Source of the DNA: Panacagrimonas sp046594215
GTDB lineage: Bacteria; Pseudomonadota; Gammaproteobacteria; Nevskiales; Nevskiaceae
Assembly: GCA_046594215.1 (NCBI GenBank)
Contig: JBKJPX010000094.1
Coordinates: 10,058-74,057, forward strand
DNA length: 64,000 nucleotides
Direction of reading: 5' to 3'
Positions 40,582 to 49,159 of the stretch are shown one piece after another (the stretch's first letter is position 1; the number at the start of each line of letters is the position of its first letter). The notes under the pieces are model-generated. The model was not told where the DNA came from. It was given only the letters and a program-made list of their open reading frames with translations, and did no database searches. Both the position numbers and the translations under genes were made by a program.

Positions 40582-41910
40582 ATGGCCGACGCCTCCTCGA
40601 TCCTGTCCGCGCCGCTGCGCCTGCCCTGCGGCGCGGTGCTGCACAACCGCCTGTGCAAGGCCGCGATGACGGAGGGGCTGGCCGATGAGCACCTGCGCGC
40701 AACGTCGCGACACGACCTGCTCTACCGCCGCTGGAGCGAAGGCGGTGCCGCGCTGCTGTTGACGGGCAACGTGCAAATCGACCGCCGCGTGCTGGAACGT
40801 CCCGGCAACGTCTGCATCGACGTCACCGACCCGAAAACGCACGACGCGGAAGCCCGCGCGCGCCTGTCGCGCTGGGCTGCGGCCGGTACCGTGGGCGGCA
40901 ATCACCTGTGGATGCAGATCAGCCACTGCGGTCGCCAGTCGCCGCGCTACGTCACTCGCACGCCGCTCGCGCCATCGGCCGAACAGCTCGACATTCTCGG
41001 CAGCTACGGCAAGCCGCGTGCACTGACCGAGGCGGAAATCCTAGATTTCATCGCGCGCTTCGCGAAGGTTGCAGTGATCGCGCGCGAAACCGGTTTCACC
41101 GGCGTGCAGATTCATGCCGCGCACGGCTACCTCATCAGCTCTTTCCTGTCCGGTGTCACCAACCGCCGTGGCGACGCATGGGGCGGCGAGCTTTCGAACC
41201 GCGCGCGCTTCCTGATCGAAACGATGCGCGCGATCCGCAAGGCGGTCGGCGCCGATTTCCCCATTGCCATCAAACTCAACTCGGACGACTTCCGCAAAGG
41301 GGGATTCAGCAACGACGAGTGCCTTCAGGTCGTGCAATGGCTCAATGCCGAATCGGTCGACCTGCTGGAGATCTCGGGCGGCAATTACGAGCAGCCGGCG
41401 CTACTGGGCCACCGGGGCGACGCACGCACCGCGGCACCGAAGCGGGAAAGCACGGGAAAGCGCGAGGCCTACTTTCTCGACTACGCCGAACGCATCCGCA
41501 CCGTCGCACGGATGCCGTTGATGGTGACCGGTGGTTTCCGCTCGCGTAGCGCCATGGAGGCGGCGCTGGAAGCCAAATCCTGCGATTTGATTGGCATCGG
41601 CCGCCCCCTATGCACGCATACGGACGTGGCCGGTGCGCTGCTGAGAGGCGAGATCCGCGAGCTGCCGGCTTTCGAGAACGGCATGCACATCGCGGAGAAA
41701 GGACTGTTCTCGCCGACCTCGCCCGTCATGCTATTCAAGGTGCTCAACATCTTCGGGGCCCAGGCCTGGTATTTCCTGAATCTATTCCGCCTCGCGGACG
41801 GCCTGGGGCCGGACCTGCAGCGCGGCACCCTGACTTCCTTCTTTGTCTATATGTGGACCGAATACATGACCGCGTTTCGCATGCACCGCGCCAGGAAAGA
41901 CCATGTCTGA
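40582..41910 (+). CDS. NADH:flavin oxidoreductase (Old Yellow Enzyme family)
   Basis: A 442-residue FMN barrel enzyme. It has LRLPCGAVLHNRLCKAAMTE, QISHCGRQSP, the active-site and FMN blocks GVQIHAAHGYLISSFLSGVT, NRRGDAWGGELSNRARF and the phosphate-binding end LMVTGGFRSR...DLIGIGRPL. It lacks the iron-sulfur cysteines of 2,4-dienoyl-CoA reductases. A hydrophobic segment near the C-terminus (MLFKVLNIFGAQAWYFLNLF) is unusual and may touch the membrane. The substrate is unknown. It overlaps purT by 8 bases. Confidence 0.9.
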   Translation: MADASSILSAPLRLPCGAVLHNRLCKAAMTEGLADEHLRATSRHDLLYRRWSEGGAALLLTGNVQIDRRVLERPGNVCIDVTDPKTHDAEARARLSRWAAAGTVGGNHLWMQISHCGRQSPRYVTRTPLAPSAEQLDILGSYGKPRALTEAEILDFIARFAKVAVIARETGFTGVQIHAAHGYLISSFLSGVTNRRGDAWGGELSNRARFLIETMRAIRKAVGADFPIAIKLNSDDFRKGGFSNDECLQVVQWLNAESVDLLEISGGNYEQPALLGHRGDARTAAPKRESTGKREAYFLDYAERIRTVARMPLMVTGGFRSRSAMEAALEAKSCDLIGIGRPLCTHTDVAGALLRGEIRELPAFENGMHIAEKGLFSPTSPVMLFKVLNIFGAQAWYFLNLFRLADGLGPDLQRGTLTSFFVYMWTEYMTAFRMHRARKDHV

Positions 41911-43156
41911 TACACCGCACCCGCATGAAATCCGAGTGTCCACCACCACCTTGGGCACGCCGCTGTCGAACACGGCCGTGTGCGTGATGATGCTCGGCTC
42001 GGGCGAGCTGGGTAAGGAGGTCGTGATCGAACTCCAGCGCCTTGGCGTTGAGACGGTGGCGGTGGACCGCTACCCCAACGCGCCGGCGATGCAGGTGGCG
42101 CACCGCAGTCACGTGATTCGGATGCTCGACGGCGCGGAGCTGCGCCGCGTGGTCGAGGAGGAAGGCCCGACCCTGATCGTTCCGGAGATCGAGGCGATCC
42201 ACACGCCGACCCTGCTGGAGCTCGAAAAAGAAGGCTACATCGTGGTGCCGACCGCGCGCGCGGCGTGGCTGACGATGGATCGCGAAGGCATCCGCAGGCT
42301 CGCGGCGGAAGAACTGGGCCTGCCCACCTCGCCGTATCGCTTTGCAGAGACGGAAGCCGAGTACCGCGCGGCCGTCGAGGCGATCGGCATGCCCTGCGTG
42401 GTCAAGCCCGTGATGTCGAGTTCTGGCAAGGGTCAGTCGACGGTCAAGTCCCCGGCCGACGTCCAGAAGGCCTGGGACTACGCGCAGGCCGGCGGCCGCG
42501 CGGGACAGGGCAAGGTGATCATCGAGGGCTTCATCGATTTCGATTATGAGATCACGCTGCTCACCGTGCGCCACTGGCTCGGGCCTCCGGGCATGAACGA
42601 GGAGTTCGGCACCAGCACCTCGTTCTGCGCGCCGATCGGGCACCTGCAGATCGACGGCGATTACCGCGAGTCCTGGCAGCCGCACCCGATGTCGGACGTC
42701 GCGCTCAAGAAGTCGCAGGAGATCGCGGACAAGGTCACGCGCGCGCTGGGCGGCCGCGGCCTGTTCGGCGTGGAGCTGTTCGTGAAGGGCGACGAAGTGA
42801 TCTTCAGCGAGGTCTCGCCGCGACCGCACGACACCGGACTGGTGACGCTGATCTCGCAGGACCTCAGCGAGTTCGCGCTGCACGCGCGCGCCATCCTCGG
42901 CCTGCCCATTCCCAACATCCGCGCGCGCGGCCCGTTCGCCGCGTCCTGCGCGATCCTCTGCGAGGGCGATCAGGTGGCGCCCTCGTTCATGGGCGCGGCC
43001 GATGCGCTGGAAGAGCCCGACACGATGCTGCGCCTGTTCGGCAAACCCGAGATCGTCGGCAAGCGACGCATGGGCGTGGCGCTGGCGCTGGACGAGACCA
43101 TCGAGGCCGCGCGCGCGAAGGCGCGACGCGCCGCGTCGAAGATCCGGGTGCTCTAG
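41903..43156 (+). CDS. purT: Formate-dependent phosphoribosylglycinamide formyltransferase
   Basis: A 417-residue ATP-grasp enzyme that formylates GAR with formate and ATP in purine synthesis. MMLGSGELGKEVVIELQRLG, VDRYPNAPAMQVAH, CVVKPVMSSSGKGQS, the GLFGVELFVKGDEVIFSEVS block and PRPHDTGLVTLISQ are all characteristic. It starts inside the end of the flavin enzyme gene. Confidence 0.96.
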   Translation: MSDTPHPHEIRVSTTTLGTPLSNTAVCVMMLGSGELGKEVVIELQRLGVETVAVDRYPNAPAMQVAHRSHVIRMLDGAELRRVVEEEGPTLIVPEIEAIHTPTLLELEKEGYIVVPTARAAWLTMDREGIRRLAAEELGLPTSPYRFAETEAEYRAAVEAIGMPCVVKPVMSSSGKGQSTVKSPADVQKAWDYAQAGGRAGQGKVIIEGFIDFDYEITLLTVRHWLGPPGMNEEFGTSTSFCAPIGHLQIDGDYRESWQPHPMSDVALKKSQEIADKVTRALGGRGLFGVELFVKGDEVIFSEVSPRPHDTGLVTLISQDLSEFALHARAILGLPIPNIRARGPFAASCAILCEGDQVAPSFMGAADALEEPDTMLRLFGKPEIVGKRRMGVALALDETIEAARAKARRAASKIRVL

Positions 43157-43170
43157 CCCACGGGGCCGGT

Positions 43171-44058
43171 GTGCCGGAACTGCCCGACCTCGCGGTCTAC
43201 CTCGAGTGCCTGGAGGACAAGGCGCTCGGGCAGACGCTGAAGGCCCTGCGCCTGGGAAACCCCTTCGTGCTGCGGACCGTGGCGCCGACACGGGCCGATT
43301 TCGCCGGCCGCCGACTGCTCGGCACTTCACGCATCGGCAAGCGCCTGGTGCTGCGATTCGGAGGCGGGCGCTGCGCCGTCGTGCACCTGATGATCCTCGG
43401 GCGGCTGCACTGGAAGAAACCAGGGGCCGGCGTCCCGAAGGGATCAGGGCTGTGCGCCTTCGACTTCGAGACCGGCACACTGCTGCTTACAGAGTCGGGC
43501 AGCAAGCGAAGGGCTTCGCTGCACCTGCTCGACGACGAGGCGGGACTCGCGGCCTTCGATCGCGGCGGCCTGGAGCCACTCGATATCGATCTCGCGACGT
43601 TCTCCGAACGGCTTCGGCACGAGAACCACACGCTCAAGCGTGCGCTGACCGACCCGACCATCTTCGCGGCGATCGGCAACGCGTACTCCGACGAGATCCT
43701 GCACCGCGCGAAGCTCTCGCCGTTTCTCAAGTCCCAAGCCATCGACGCCTCGAGCTGCGCGAAGCTGTTCGAGGCCACGCGCAGCGTTCTCGCCGAGTGG
43801 ACCACGCGCCTGCGTCACGAAGCGCAAGCCGCCGACGGCTGGCCCAAAAAAGTAACGGCCTTCCGCCCCGAGATGGCGGTACACGGGCGTTACGGCCTGC
43901 CCTGCCCCGTCTGCGGCTCGCCAGTGCAGCGCATCGTGTACGCCGACAACGAGGCGAATTACTGCGCCCGCTGCCAGACCGGCGGGCGCCTGCTCGCCGA
44001 TCGCGCGCTGTCGCGCCTGCTGCACGACAGCTGGCCGCGCTCGATCGACGAGGTTTGA
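43171..44058 (+). CDS. Fpg/Nei-family DNA glycosylase-like protein
   Basis: 295 residues from GTG 43171 (PELPDLAVYLECLEDKALGQ). The N-terminal Pro-Glu pair is kept, as are a Lys in IGKRLVLRF, the H2TH-like segment AAIGNAYSDEILHRAKLSPF and the zinc finger CPVCGSPVQRI...YCARCQ. It differs strongly from the mutM product at 39721-40539 and has an extra helix and tail, so it probably handles a different lesion. It lies 14 bases behind purT. Confidence 0.9.
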   Translation: MPELPDLAVYLECLEDKALGQTLKALRLGNPFVLRTVAPTRADFAGRRLLGTSRIGKRLVLRFGGGRCAVVHLMILGRLHWKKPGAGVPKGSGLCAFDFETGTLLLTESGSKRRASLHLLDDEAGLAAFDRGGLEPLDIDLATFSERLRHENHTLKRALTDPTIFAAIGNAYSDEILHRAKLSPFLKSQAIDASSCAKLFEATRSVLAEWTTRLRHEAQAADGWPKKVTAFRPEMAVHGRYGLPCPVCGSPVQRIVYADNEANYCARCQTGGRLLADRALSRLLHDSWPRSIDEV

Positions 44059-44551
44059 GGGGGAGCGCTCTTTCCGAGCTGAGGTGCCTCGTCTCATCGC
44101 CTACGTCGTATGAAACGGGACAAGACCGGTCCGCGCGGCGCGCGCCGGATCGGTTATTCCGCCGGCCGCCTCTTCGCCGCGTCACGGCCCGTTATGCACT
44201 CGTGCAAGACGATCGTGCGGATCATTCCGAGCTCGCGATCCTGGCGAGAGTTCCGTTCCCTTCGTTTTGCTTGGTCGCCCCGCTCCAGCGGGGCGATCGG
44301 GCAAGGCCGCGAGGTCGCGCGGACTTGCCGCCGGCCGCGCCGGCGTCGTGCATCGGGGAAGTTCGTCCGAATCGTCCCTCGGCGCGACGGGCACTGTCCC
44401 GACGCGTCCCGCTCCGACGCGCTCCATCCCCCTTGGCCACAGCCTCCTCCCGGGGCCGTCCAGAGAGGGTCGAACGGCCGTTTCGCGGCTTTGGACGCTG
44501 AATTTTCACCCGAAGGCGCGTAGACTCCGCGACCGTTTGACTACCTTCAAT
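44059..44551. other. Long intergenic region before typA
   Basis: 493 bases without a supported gene. Open frames here have no family match and poor starts. It holds a small GC hairpin (CCCCGCTCCAGCGGGG, about 44278-44294) and a variant of the GAATTTCGCGAA repeat (44492-44520, GGACGCTGAATTTTCACCCG onward). A -10-like TAGACT lies at 44521-44526. Confidence 0.45.
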
Positions 44552-44583
44552 CGGGGCAGCCTGTGGGCTGCCCCGTACTTTTT
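44552..44583 (+). promoter_or_regulatory. Terminator-like hairpin directly abutting the typA start codon
   Basis: CGGGGCAGCC and GGCTGCCCCG pair over 10 bases around TGTG and are followed by TACTTTTT, ending at the base before ATG 44584. It looks like an intrinsic terminator and leaves no room for a Shine-Dalgarno site. It may act as an attenuator or thermosensitive leader, or typA may be translated from a leaderless or alternative transcript. Confidence 0.65.
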
Positions 44584-46419
44584 ATGATCCAGAATCTTCG
44601 CAACATCGCCATCATCGCCCACGTCGACCACGGCAAAACGACCCTCGTCGACAAGCTCCTCCGCCAGTCCGGCACGCTCGACAAGCGCGAGGAACTGGGC
44701 GAACGCATCATGGATTCCAACGACCTGGAACGTGAGCGCGGCATCACCATCCTGGCGAAGAACACCGCCTTGCGCTGGCTCGACAAGCGCACCGACATCA
44801 CCTACCGCATCAACATCGTCGACACCCCCGGCCACGCCGACTTCGGCGGCGAAGTCGAGCGCGTGCTGTCGATGGTCGACTCCGTCCTGCTGCTGGTGGA
44901 TTCGGTCGACGGGCCGATGCCGCAAACGCGATTCGTGACGCAGAAGGCTTTCGCGATGGGGCTCAACCCCATCGTCGTGCTGAACAAGATCGACCGCGAC
45001 GGCGCGCGCGCGGACTGGGTCGTAGACCAGGTGTTCGACCTGTTCGACAAGCTCGGCGCCAACGACGTGCAGCTCGACTTCCCGTTCATCTACGCCAGCG
45101 GCCTGATGGGTTACGCCGGCGACAATCCCGACATCCGCGAAGGCAACATGGACCCGCTGTTCCAGGCCATCGTCGACAAGGTGCCGGCGCCGGGCGTGGA
45201 AGTGGACGGTCCGTTCCAGATGCAGATCACCTCGCTGGCGTACTCCAGCTACGTAGGCGTCATCGGCACCGGCCGCATCAAGCGCGGCAGCGTCAAGCCG
45301 AACTCGCAGGTCTCGATCGTGAACCGCGAGGGCAAGGTCCGCATGGGTCGCGTCCTGCAGGTGCTGGGCTTCATGGGCCTGGACAAGGTCGAGGTCGCCG
45401 AGGCGATGGCGGGCGACATCGTCGCCATCACGGGCATCGACGAGCTCGGCATCTCCGAGACCGTCTGCGACCCCAAGAATCCCGAACAGCTCGCAACGCT
45501 CCAGGTCGACGAACCGACCATGAGCATGATGTTCGAGGTGAACAAGTCGCCGTTCGCCGGCAAGGAAGGCAAGTTCGTCACCAGCCGTCAGATCGCCGAG
45601 CGCCTGCAGCGCGAGCTGAAGACCAACGTGGCGCTGCGCGTGGAGCCGGGCGAGGCTCCCGACCAGCAGCGCGTCTCGGGTCGTGGCCTGCTGCACCTGG
45701 GCATCCTGCTCGAAAACATGCGCCGCGAGGGATACGAGATCGCGGTGGCGCGTCCGCAGGTCATCCTCAAGGAGATCGACGGCGTGGTGTGCGAGCCGTA
45801 CGAATCGCTCGTGGCCGACGTCGAGGACAAGCACCAGGGCGGCACGATCCAGGGCCTCGCGAGTCGTGGCGGCAAGATGCTCGACATGGTCCCCGACGGC
45901 CGCGGTCGCGTGCGTCTCAGCTACATGATCCCGTCGCGCGGCCTGATCGGCTTCCAGACCGAATTCATGTCGATGACGTCGGGCACCGGGCTGCTGTTCC
46001 ACAACTTCGACCACTTCGGTCCGAAAGCGGAGAACACAGAGATCGGCCAGCGTCACAACGGCGTGATGATCTCGAACGACCAGGGCGAAGCCCCGGCCTA
46101 CGCGATCTTCAACCTGCAGGAACGCGGCAAGATGATGCTCGATCCCGGCCAGTCGATCTACGAAGGCCAGATCGTGGGGATCCACTCGCGCGACAACGAC
46201 CTCGTGGTCAACGCGCTGCGCGGCAAGAAGCTTACGAATATGCGCGCCTCGGGTAGCGACGAGAACGTGCTGCTGGTGCCGCCGGTGAAGTTCTCGCTCG
46301 AGCAGGCCCTGGAATTCATCAATGACGACGAGCTCGTGGAACTCACGCCCGCCGCGATCCGCGTGCGCAAGAAGTTTCTGAAGGAAAGCGAGCGCAAGCG
46401 CGCGGATCGTTCCGACTGA
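44584..46419 (+). CDS. typA: Ribosome-associated GTPase TypA/BipA
   Basis: A 611-residue translational GTPase needed for ribosome assembly and growth at low temperature. ATG 44584 gives MIQNLRNIAIIAHVDHGKTT, the family start. G motifs: AHVDHGKTT, DTPGHADFGGEVER and NKIDRDGAR. EF-G-like domains and the BipA C-terminal domain follow. Length equals E. coli BipA (607). The start is unusual because a terminator-like hairpin sits where the ribosome site should be. Confidence 0.96.
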   Translation: MIQNLRNIAIIAHVDHGKTTLVDKLLRQSGTLDKREELGERIMDSNDLERERGITILAKNTALRWLDKRTDITYRINIVDTPGHADFGGEVERVLSMVDSVLLLVDSVDGPMPQTRFVTQKAFAMGLNPIVVLNKIDRDGARADWVVDQVFDLFDKLGANDVQLDFPFIYASGLMGYAGDNPDIREGNMDPLFQAIVDKVPAPGVEVDGPFQMQITSLAYSSYVGVIGTGRIKRGSVKPNSQVSIVNREGKVRMGRVLQVLGFMGLDKVEVAEAMAGDIVAITGIDELGISETVCDPKNPEQLATLQVDEPTMSMMFEVNKSPFAGKEGKFVTSRQIAERLQRELKTNVALRVEPGEAPDQQRVSGRGLLHLGILLENMRREGYEIAVARPQVILKEIDGVVCEPYESLVADVEDKHQGGTIQGLASRGGKMLDMVPDGRGRVRLSYMIPSRGLIGFQTEFMSMTSGTGLLFHNFDHFGPKAENTEIGQRHNGVMISNDQGEAPAYAIFNLQERGKMMLDPGQSIYEGQIVGIHSRDNDLVVNALRGKKLTNMRASGSDENVLLVPPVKFSLEQALEFINDDELVELTPAAIRVRKKFLKESERKRADRSD

Positions 46420-46448
46420 GTTTTCAGCACGAATTGCGTTTGCATGGC

Positions 46449-46483
46449 GAAGAAGCCCGGGCCAAACCCGGGCTTCTTCTTTT
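46449..46483 (+). terminator. Intrinsic terminator after typA
   Basis: GAAGAAGCCCGGG and CCCGGGCTTCTTC form a perfect 13-base stem with loop CCAAA, followed by TTTT. It begins 29 bases after the typA stop. Confidence 0.93.
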
Positions 46484-46492
46484 GGCAGGCAG

Positions 46493-46560
46493 CGCGGACG
46501 AAGGCCCGGCTCCTGCCAGGTATCGGGACCAGGACAAGCCGTCCCGACTTCGTCAGGCCC
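46493..46560. repeat. Two diverged copies of the CCCGGACTTCGTCCGGG-type palindrome
   Basis: GCGGACGAAGGCCCGGC (46493-46509) and CCCGACTTCGTCAGGCCC (46543-46560) flank a short GC segment just after the typA terminator. They form an inverted pair like the one at 39604-39679. Confidence 0.5.
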
Positions 46561-46691
46561 ACGTGAACTCTCTCCCCCAACCTGAACGAGAACCCGATAT
46601 TTAGGAGCGCTTTTCCATTCAGCTCGATTCAGAACGGGTTCATTGCTCGGGCCTCAGCATTCGTTCCACGCTCAGGAGGAGGATCGGTGCC

Positions 46692-47159
46692 ATGAACAGG
46701 GTCAAAAAGTTTTTATGGGTCGGTGCTGCGGCGCTGGGGCTGGCCGGATTCGCTGGTTCAGCCGCGGCCCGGGTCGACGTGCAGATCGGGCTGGGATACC
46801 CGGGCCCCGTCTATTACGACGAATGGCAGCCGAGCTATCGCGAGTATTACTACAGCGAGCCGCGCCCGGTTTACTACTACGATCGCGGTCCCAGCTATCG
46901 CTATTACGACCGACGACCCGTCTACCAGTACTACCACGACGATCGTCGCTGGGGTCGCGAGCACTATTGGGATCGCCGGGACAACCGCGATTCGCATCGA
47001 TGGCATGAACGCGATCGCGGGCACGATTGGGACGATCGCCATGACAACCGGCACGATCGCCGCGACCGCCATGACAGCCGCGACGGCGGCCACAACGACC
47101 GTGACCACGATCGCAGCTGGAGCGACAGCCATGATCGCCGGTACGGGAATCGGCGCTAG
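46692..47159 (+). CDS. Exported Tyr/Arg/Asp/His-rich low-complexity protein
   Basis: 155 residues from ATG 46692, with AGGAGGAGG about 10 bases upstream. A clear signal peptide (WVGAAALGLAGFAGSAAA) is followed by a Tyr/Pro-rich stretch (YREYYYSEPRPVYYYDRGP) and then a long Arg/Asp/His-rich tail (RHDNRHDRRDRHDSRDGG). The family resembles small periplasmic proteins of unknown role. The His/Asp content could bind metals; this is not shown. A terminator follows. Confidence 0.8.
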   Translation: MNRVKKFLWVGAAALGLAGFAGSAAARVDVQIGLGYPGPVYYDEWQPSYREYYYSEPRPVYYYDRGPSYRYYDRRPVYQYYHDDRRWGREHYWDRRDNRDSHRWHERDRGHDWDDRHDNRHDRRDRHDSRDGGHNDRDHDRSWSDSHDRRYGNRR

Positions 47160-47203
47160 CGCCTGAGGCGCGGAACCCGCGCTGAGGAAGAAGAAAGAAG
47201 ATG

Positions 47204-47247
47204 GGCCTGCTGCGACCGCGAAATTGCGCGGAGCGGCAGGCCTTTTT
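47204..47247 (+). terminator. Intrinsic terminator after the Tyr/His-rich protein gene
   Basis: GGCCTGCTGC (47205-47213 region) pairs with GCGGCAGGCC (47233-47242), with one G-U pair, and TTTTT follows. It lies 45 bases beyond the stop. Confidence 0.8.
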
Positions 47248-47358
47248 CATGGGCGGCGGGGGCGGACGATCAGCTCGACCCGGTGGAAACTTCGGGCAAG
47301 AAGCCATCGGGAACCTGCCCTGACCGAAGCAGCGTGAGCGCGACCCCGGCCCGACGCC

Positions 47359-48852
47359 TCAGATGTTCTCGCCCTCGAGCATGCGACGCAGTGCAATGCG
47401 ATCGACCTTGCCGCTGCCCGTGCGCGGGATCGCGCCGACGAACAAAATCACCGAGGGAACCTTGTACGGCGCCAGGCGCTGACGCAGGTCCAGGCGCAGC
47501 ACTTCCGCTTGGCCCAGTACCTGCGGCTGCATCACGATCGCCGCCAGCCCCGTCTCTCCCCAGCGAGCGTCCGGCATGCTGAGCACGGCGCATTCGACCA
47601 CGCCTGGGCATTGATCGATCGCGGCTTCGACTTCGGCAGGGAAGACGTTCTCGCCCCCGGAAATGTACATGTCCTTGCGCCGGCCCCGGATGTAGTAGCG
47701 GCCATCGGCGTCGCTCTCGGCGAGATCGCCCGTGCTGAACCAGCCGTCACGGCAGACCTCGCTCCACTCGTCCGCGTGGCCGAGGTAACCGGAACACAGG
47801 CCCTCGCCGCTGAGCGTCAGCTCGCCCACCTCGTCGTTGCCGCACACCGAGCCGTCGGGGCGGCGGATCTCCACCTGCACGTGGGGCATCGGCCGGCCCA
47901 CCGAATCTGGATACAGGGCGGCCTCCTCCATCTCGATGGCAAAGCAGTTCACCCCGGCCTCGGTCATGCCGTAGCCCTGCTTGAACGGGATGCCGTGATC
48001 GACCATCGCGCGCGCCACGCGCGGCGGACAGGGCGCGCCGCCCGAGATGGCCCAGCGCACGCGACCCAGTTCGGCCGCGGCGAAGCCCGGGTGGGCAATC
48101 AGGCGCTCGTACATCGTGGGCACCATGAACATGACGGTGGCGTCCAGGCGCTGGGCCAGGCGCAGGTACTCGCCGGGTTCGAACGCGCTCATCAGGATCA
48201 CGCGTCCACCCAGGGTCAGCAGCGGCGTGGCCAGCACGTTGATCGCCGCGTGGAAGCACGGCGTGGCCTGGATCGCGCAGTCCTCCGGCCCCAGGTCCCA
48301 GCCCATCGCGGAGCATTCCGCGTTGGCCGCGGTCTGGCGGTAGGGGATCAGGGCCGCCTTGGACCGGCCGCCGCTGCCGCCGGTGAACAGGATCATCTGG
48401 ATGCTTTCGGGCGACAGCTCGGGCGGACGAATGTGCTGCCGGCTCGAATTGCCCAGCCAGCCCCGGTACTGCTCGAGGGTCACGCGCGGGCAGTCGAAGG
48501 CCTCGGCGGCCACGGCCGCGTAACGCGACTCGCAGAACACCAGCTCCGGCCGCACGATCTGCGCCTGTTCGCGCAGCTCTGGCGCAACCTGGCGGACGTT
48601 GAACGGTACGAAGACGAAGCCCAGCTTGGGCGCCGCGAACAGCAGGTCGAAATGCGCGAGGTGGTTGGACGACAGGATGCCCACCCGGGCGCCGAACCCG
48701 ATTCCCGACACGGCCAGGGTGTTGGCCAGTCGCGTCGCCCGCTCGTTGAGATCGCGGTAGGTGTACCAGCGCCCGTTGAACCAGATGGCGGGCCGATCCG
48801 GCGTCAACTCGGCGCCCCATGCAGCGAGATCGAATTTCATCTCTGGCGTCAT
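47359..48852 (-). CDS. Acyl-CoA ligase / AMP-dependent synthetase
   Basis: A 497-residue ANL-family enzyme that activates a carboxylic acid as acyl-AMP and then usually forms a CoA thioester. It has FNGRWYTYRDLNERATRLAN, the A5 motif QGYGMTEAG, the hinge STGDLAESDADGRYYIRGRR and C-terminal PRTGSGKVDR with the catalytic lysine. The A3 phosphate loop reads LFTGGSGGRSKAALIP instead of the usual TSGTTGxPKG, a notable change. The acid is unknown. ATG 48852 and ATG 48840 are both possible starts. Confidence 0.88.
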   Translation of the reverse strand: MTPEMKFDLAAWGAELTPDRPAIWFNGRWYTYRDLNERATRLANTLAVSGIGFGARVGILSSNHLAHFDLLFAAPKLGFVFVPFNVRQVAPELREQAQIVRPELVFCESRYAAVAAEAFDCPRVTLEQYRGWLGNSSRQHIRPPELSPESIQMILFTGGSGGRSKAALIPYRQTAANAECSAMGWDLGPEDCAIQATPCFHAAINVLATPLLTLGGRVILMSAFEPGEYLRLAQRLDATVMFMVPTMYERLIAHPGFAAAELGRVRWAISGGAPCPPRVARAMVDHGIPFKQGYGMTEAGVNCFAIEMEEAALYPDSVGRPMPHVQVEIRRPDGSVCGNDEVGELTLSGEGLCSGYLGHADEWSEVCRDGWFSTGDLAESDADGRYYIRGRRKDMYISGGENVFPAEVEAAIDQCPGVVECAVLSMPDARWGETGLAAIVMQPQVLGQAEVLRLDLRQRLAPYKVPSVILFVGAIPRTGSGKVDRIALRRMLEGENI

Positions 48853-49159
48853 CGCAACCGGGGAGGGGACGGCAAGATAGCGCAGGTCTTCACCGCGGTG
48901 ACGGCCTTGGCGGGAACGCCCGGGACCGCGTGACGCAGTTCACCGCGCTCATAGCCCGCATCGCCGGTATCCGGGGCGTCGAATTTCGCGAAACGAAAGA
49001 GCCCGGAGCTTTCCACCCGCCCGGCGACACGCCCGGACTTCGGCCGGGGTACGAGGCCACCGCCGCAGCCGGCTGCAAAGAAGACGGCCCCTTCGCAGGG
49101 TAGACTTGCGCGCTGCGCGCGCACCGCGTCCGCACCTCGACACCTCAGCTTTCGCACCC
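48853..49159. other. Divergent intergenic region with two repeat copies
   Basis: 307 bases between the acyl-CoA ligase gene and leuS. It holds one copy of the second repeat (CGTCGAATTTCGCGAAACGA at 48978-48997) and one CCCGGACTTCGGCCGGGG palindrome (49032-49049). No gene is supported. Confidence 0.55.

Noticed and set aside
44110..44523. Open frame in the typA upstream region
   Set aside because: Arg/Pro/Ser-rich product without family, and no ribosome site. It overlaps a repeat copy.
46850..47150. Apparent tandem repeat or CRISPR-like array
   Set aside because: The repetition comes from Asp, Arg and His codons of a low-complexity secreted protein. Units differ in length and there are no spacers. 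No CRISPR array was seen anywhere in the window.
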